Position numbers and translations under genes: made by a program. From the NCBI GenBank assembly GCA_022353185.1, contig JAKRWB010000695.1:1-8467 (forward strand): a DNA stretch of 8,467 bases. The letters run 5' to 3'. The DNA is from ANME-2 cluster archaeon. GTDB lineage: Archaea; Halobacteriota; Methanosarcinia; Methanosarcinales; Methanocomedenaceae. The number at the start of each line of letters is the position of its first letter. The first letter of the stretch is position 1. The notes beneath the pieces are model-generated. The model was not told the origin of the DNA, did not search any database, and saw only the letters and a program-made list of their open reading frames with translations. Below, piece by piece: positions 6,330-8,467 of this stretch.

Positions 6330-6366
6330 AAAAAAAGAAATTAAACGTACCCTGCAGGGTACGTTT
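6330..6366 (-). terminator. Thermosome gene terminator: 24-bp palindrome plus T-run
   Basis: A perfect palindrome spans 6343-6366 (AAACGTACCC, TGCA, then its complement), forming a ten-base-pair stem with a four-base loop. On the minus strand it is followed after six bases by a run of seven T (6336-6330). It begins 16 bases past the thermosome stop. Hairpin plus T-run downstream of a highly expressed gene is best read as a transcription terminator. Confidence 0.8.
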
Positions 6367-6382
6367 TAGGTTATATTTATTC

Positions 6383-8038
6383 TTACATCATTCCGCCCAT
6401 GCCGGGTGGCATACCGCCGCCGCCCATCATCTCAGGGGGCATATCGCCTGGACCGCCGCCTTTGGAGGCAATGACGTCATCTATTCTCAGAATCATGACT
6501 GCTGCCTCAGTAGCGCTGTTAATTGCCTGGGTCTTTACTCTCAGGGGTTCAACAACACCGTTGGCCAGCATATCGATCACATTGCCTGTATAGACATCAA
6601 GACCAAAGTTCTTGTTGCCCTTCTCATGCTGCGACCTTAATTCTACCAGCATATCGATGGGGTCCAGTCCTGCATTCTCGGCAAGGGTCCTTGGGATTAC
6701 TTCAAGTGCGTCAGCGAACTTGCTCACTGCCAGCTGTTCCCTTCCCTTCAATGTAGCTGCATATTCCCTGAGCCTCAATGAAAGTTCAATCTCAGGACTG
6801 CCGCCGCCGGCCACCACTTTCCCGTCCTCGATGGTAACACCGACTACACGCAATGCATCTTCCATTGCACGCTCAATACTATCAACCACATGCTCTGTAC
6901 CGCCGCGAATAATAATGCTTACCGCTTTCGGGTTCTTGCAGCCTGTAATATAGATCATGTGGTCTCCGCCGATCTTCTTTTCTTCAGCTAAGGCAGCATG
7001 TCCCAGGTCTGACTCTGAAATCTCATCCACATTGGTGACTACAATTGCGCCGGATGCGCGGGATAATTTTTCCATGTCGCTTTTCTTGACACGCCTGACT
7101 GCCATAATACCGGCCTTTGCCAGATAATGCTGCGCCATATCGTCAATGCCCTTCTGGCACACTACAACATTAGCACCGCTATTGATTATCTTGTCAACCA
7201 TTTCCTTTAGCATCTTCTCTTCCTGGTCCAGGAACTGCTGCAACTGGTCAGGGGATGTAATACTGATCTCGGCATCAACTTCGGTCTTCTTGAACTCCAC
7301 AGGTTCACTTATTAATGCTATCTTAGCGTCTTTCACCTGTTTTGGCATGTTGGGATGGACACGTTCTTTGTCAATGACCATACCCTCGATAAGTTCAGAT
7401 TCTTCAACGCTCGCACCGACCTTTTTCTCCATTTTGATATTGTCGATGTCCACCACTTTTTTGCCACCCTCTACTTCAACAACAGATCTTACAGCTTTCA
7501 CTATCAGTTTTGAAAGCTTGTTCTTTGAGCTTTCTGCACCTTTGCCTGTAATTGCAGTGTTCGAGATCTTAAGCAACATTTCATCGTCGTTCTCATCAAC
7601 ATTTATCACGATTGTTTTGAGTATCTCTGTGGTCTTATCTGCAGCCATTCTGTAACCACTGGCAATGATGGTGGGATGCACATTCTGGTCCAGCAAATCT
7701 TCTGCTACCTTCAACAATTCTCCTGCAAGCACTGCTGCAGTTGTGGTCCCGTCGCCCACTTCGTCATCCTGGGTCTTGGCCACTTCTACAACCATCTTGG
7801 CTGCGGGATGCTCGATATCCATTTCCCTGAGGATAGTAACACCATCATTGGTAATCACTACATCCCCCAGGCCATCTACAAGCATCTTGTCCATTCCTTT
7901 CGGTCCCAGTGTAGTTCTCACGGCATTAGCTACTGCTTTAGCTGCCATGATATTGTTATTCTGGGCTTCTCTGCCCTTTGAACGTTCTGTTCCTTCACGC
8001 AATATGAATATTGGCTGTCCACCTAATTGTCCTGCCAT
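6383..8038 (-). CDS. ths: Thermosome subunit (group II chaperonin)
   Basis: 551-residue subunit of the archaeal double-ring ATP-driven folding chamber, related to eukaryotic CCT. All expected landmarks are present: the start MAGQLGGQPIFILREGT, LGPKGMDKML (44-53), NDGVTIL (64-70), the nucleotide-binding GDGTTT (95-100), Asp394 in ERAMEDAL (the family's catalytic aspartate position), and AGGGSPEIE around 410-418. The C-terminus ends in the flexible Gly/Met/Pro-rich tail (GGMPPGMGGMM) that projects into the cavity. Length is normal and nothing is broken. The ATG at 8038 has AGGAGG eleven bases upstream. A strong TATA box lies at 8089-8099 and a terminator follows, so the gene is probably a single-gene transcript. 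Which paralogue (alpha, beta or other) it is cannot be told here. Confidence 0.97.
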   Translation of the reverse strand: MAGQLGGQPIFILREGTERSKGREAQNNNIMAAKAVANAVRTTLGPKGMDKMLVDGLGDVVITNDGVTILREMDIEHPAAKMVVEVAKTQDDEVGDGTTTAAVLAGELLKVAEDLLDQNVHPTIIASGYRMAADKTTEILKTIVINVDENDDEMLLKISNTAITGKGAESSKNKLSKLIVKAVRSVVEVEGGKKVVDIDNIKMEKKVGASVEESELIEGMVIDKERVHPNMPKQVKDAKIALISEPVEFKKTEVDAEISITSPDQLQQFLDQEEKMLKEMVDKIINSGANVVVCQKGIDDMAQHYLAKAGIMAVRRVKKSDMEKLSRASGAIVVTNVDEISESDLGHAALAEEKKIGGDHMIYITGCKNPKAVSIIIRGGTEHVVDSIERAMEDALRVVGVTIEDGKVVAGGGSPEIELSLRLREYAATLKGREQLAVSKFADALEVIPRTLAENAGLDPIDMLVELRSQHEKGNKNFGLDVYTGNVIDMLANGVVEPLRVKTQAINSATEAAVMILRIDDVIASKGGGPGDMPPEMMGGGGMPPGMGGMM

Positions 8039-8049
8039 AAAATTGATAG

Positions 8050-8055
8050 CCTCCT
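8050..8055 (-). promoter_or_regulatory. Shine-Dalgarno of thermosome gene
   Basis: AGGAGG on the minus strand with an eleven-base spacer to the ATG at 8038, slightly longer than usual. No alternative start codon lies closer, so it supports the annotated start. Confidence 0.75.
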
Positions 8056-8088
8056 ATTAAATTTCGGTGGTATTGAGTGTTTGTGGTT

Positions 8089-8099
8089 CTATATATATC
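8089..8099 (-). promoter_or_regulatory. TATA box of thermosome gene
   Basis: GATATATATAG on the minus strand, preceded by purine-rich CGAACAAAA as a plausible BRE. The predicted transcript start is near 8068, giving a leader of about 30 bases that contains the AGGAGG. Any heat-shock operator should lie around this box; I did not find a repeat I could confidently call one. Confidence 0.7.
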
Positions 8100-8160
8100 T
8101 TTTGTTCGGAATAAGCAACAACCTGAACAGTACATCGAAATAAATATATGTTAACGCAAT

Positions 8161-8173
8161 AAAAGATATATAA
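8161..8173 (+). promoter_or_regulatory. TATA box of the membrane-protein gene, divergent from thermosome
   Basis: AAAAGATATATAA with TATATAA at 8167-8173. The predicted transcript start is near 8196, just before the ATG of the 16-codon leader ORF. Other TATA-like sequences lie nearby (AAATATATG near 8143 and TTTTATAAT near 8184), so the true box is uncertain. Confidence 0.45.
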
Positions 8174-8199
8174 CAGAATTACTATTTTATAATATTAAA

Positions 8200-8250
8200 A
8201 TGGATGCAGATTGTAATTCTTATATGTCTAACTACATTAATATTGATTGA
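8200..8250 (+). CDS. Possible 16-residue leader peptide
   Basis: A short ORF encoding MDADCNSYMSNYINID and ending in TGA at 8248-8250. Its ATG falls a few bases after the transcript start predicted from the TATA box at 8167-8173, so it could be translated from a leaderless mRNA. Its stop codon overlaps the GAGG ribosome binding site of the following gene and is in the same frame as that gene. It shows no run of one amino acid, so it is not a typical attenuator peptide. If a downstream TATA-like element is used instead, this ORF would not be transcribed whole. Confidence 0.3.
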   Translation: MDADCNSYMSNYINID

Positions 8251-8259
8251 GGAATTATT

Positions 8260-8467
8260 TTGAATAACGTAGATTCAGTTAGTGATAAAAAGATAATACA
8301 TGGTTTAATTCCTTCTTTAGTTGTCTTAATCGTGGCTTTCTTGGGTATGGTCGTACCTTACGTGATTATTTGGGGTGACCCGGTATCAAAGTATAAAACA
8401 ATCGTTTTTATAGCACTTTTGATAACCTCAGCTTTTGGGGTTTCAAATGTACGTCACATAAAAGATA
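8260..8467 (+). CDS. Small membrane protein, 5' part only (runs off window)
   Basis: The frame is open from a TTG at 8260 to the window end, giving 69 visible residues. A TGA at 8248-8250 closes the frame upstream, and TTG is the first usable start after it. GAGG at 8249-8252 lies seven bases before the TTG. The protein starts with a short polar segment ending in DKK, followed by a hydrophobic helix (about 15-38), a short loop with WGDPVSKYK, and a second hydrophobic helix (about 48-61) followed by basic residues. I do not recognise the family; an integral membrane protein with at least two spanning segments is all that can be said. Confidence 0.65.
   Translation, partial: MNNVDSVSDKKIIHGLIPSLVVLIVAFLGMVVPYVIIWGDPVSKYKTIVFIALLITSAFGVSNVRHIKD

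Noticed and set aside
7146..7655. 169-codon plus-strand open frame opposite the thermosome gene
   Set aside because: Ser/Thr/Ile-rich antisense shadow of a clearly conserved gene, with no independent support.
8103..8129. TGTTC/GAACA inverted repeat between the divergent thermosome and membrane-gene promoters
   Set aside because: Only five bases per arm with a 17-base spacer; this is expected by chance in AT-rich DNA.
8200..8467. UGA at 8248 read as selenocysteine, joining the leader ORF to the membrane gene
   Set aside because: A Shine-Dalgarno and TTG start directly after the stop explain the layout, no downstream stem-loop of that kind was seen, and Methanosarcinia-like lineages are not expected to use it.

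Overview
The window looks like a chromosomal segment of a methanogenic or methane-oxidising euryarchaeon, most likely Methanosarcinia-like. The evidence is a group II chaperonin (thermosome), a four-subunit archaeal pyruvate synthase operon (porCDAB), an archaeal DUF460-type protein, and an ArsR-type winged-helix/V4R regulator resembling the methanogen redox regulator MsvR. Promoters are archaeal in style, with TATA boxes about 25 bases before the predicted transcript start. Genus cannot be resolved from the sequence alone. I see no insertion sequence, CRISPR array, tRNA or rRNA.

Layout: positions 1-380 hold no convincing protein gene, but 145-242 form three consecutive hairpins, the last followed by a T-run and the first starting where a TATA box would place transcription. 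This is a candidate small RNA. Next on the plus strand are a 657-residue DUF460 protein (381-2354) with two apparent RNase H-like halves, a coiled coil and an unassigned C-terminal domain, and then the V4R regulator (2484-3230). The regulator's promoter carries the inverted repeat TTCGT-N6-ACGAA immediately upstream of its TATA box, close to the box described for MsvR, which suggests autoregulation.

On the minus strand, converging on the regulator with only 9 bases between, lies porC-porD-porA-porB (6146 down to 3240). All three junctions overlap by 1-4 bases, and each internal gene has a strong Shine-Dalgarno sequence, so the subunits are probably made by coupled translation. Upstream of porC is an array of exact 26-base period (6237-6314, with a degenerate unit at 6211-6236). 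Next comes a perfect 24-base palindrome plus T-run that serves as the thermosome terminator, and then the thermosome gene (8038 down to 6383) with a clear TATA box and Shine-Dalgarno.

Divergent from the thermosome, at the right edge, is the start of a small membrane-protein gene (TTG start at 8260, running off the window). A 16-codon in-frame ORF precedes it, and that ORF's stop codon overlaps the gene's Shine-Dalgarno.

Functionally, the por enzyme links acetyl-CoA, CO2 and reduced ferredoxin to pyruvate for biosynthesis. It is oxygen-sensitive, so a neighbouring redox-type regulator is suggestive, but no regulatory link between them is shown by the sequence.
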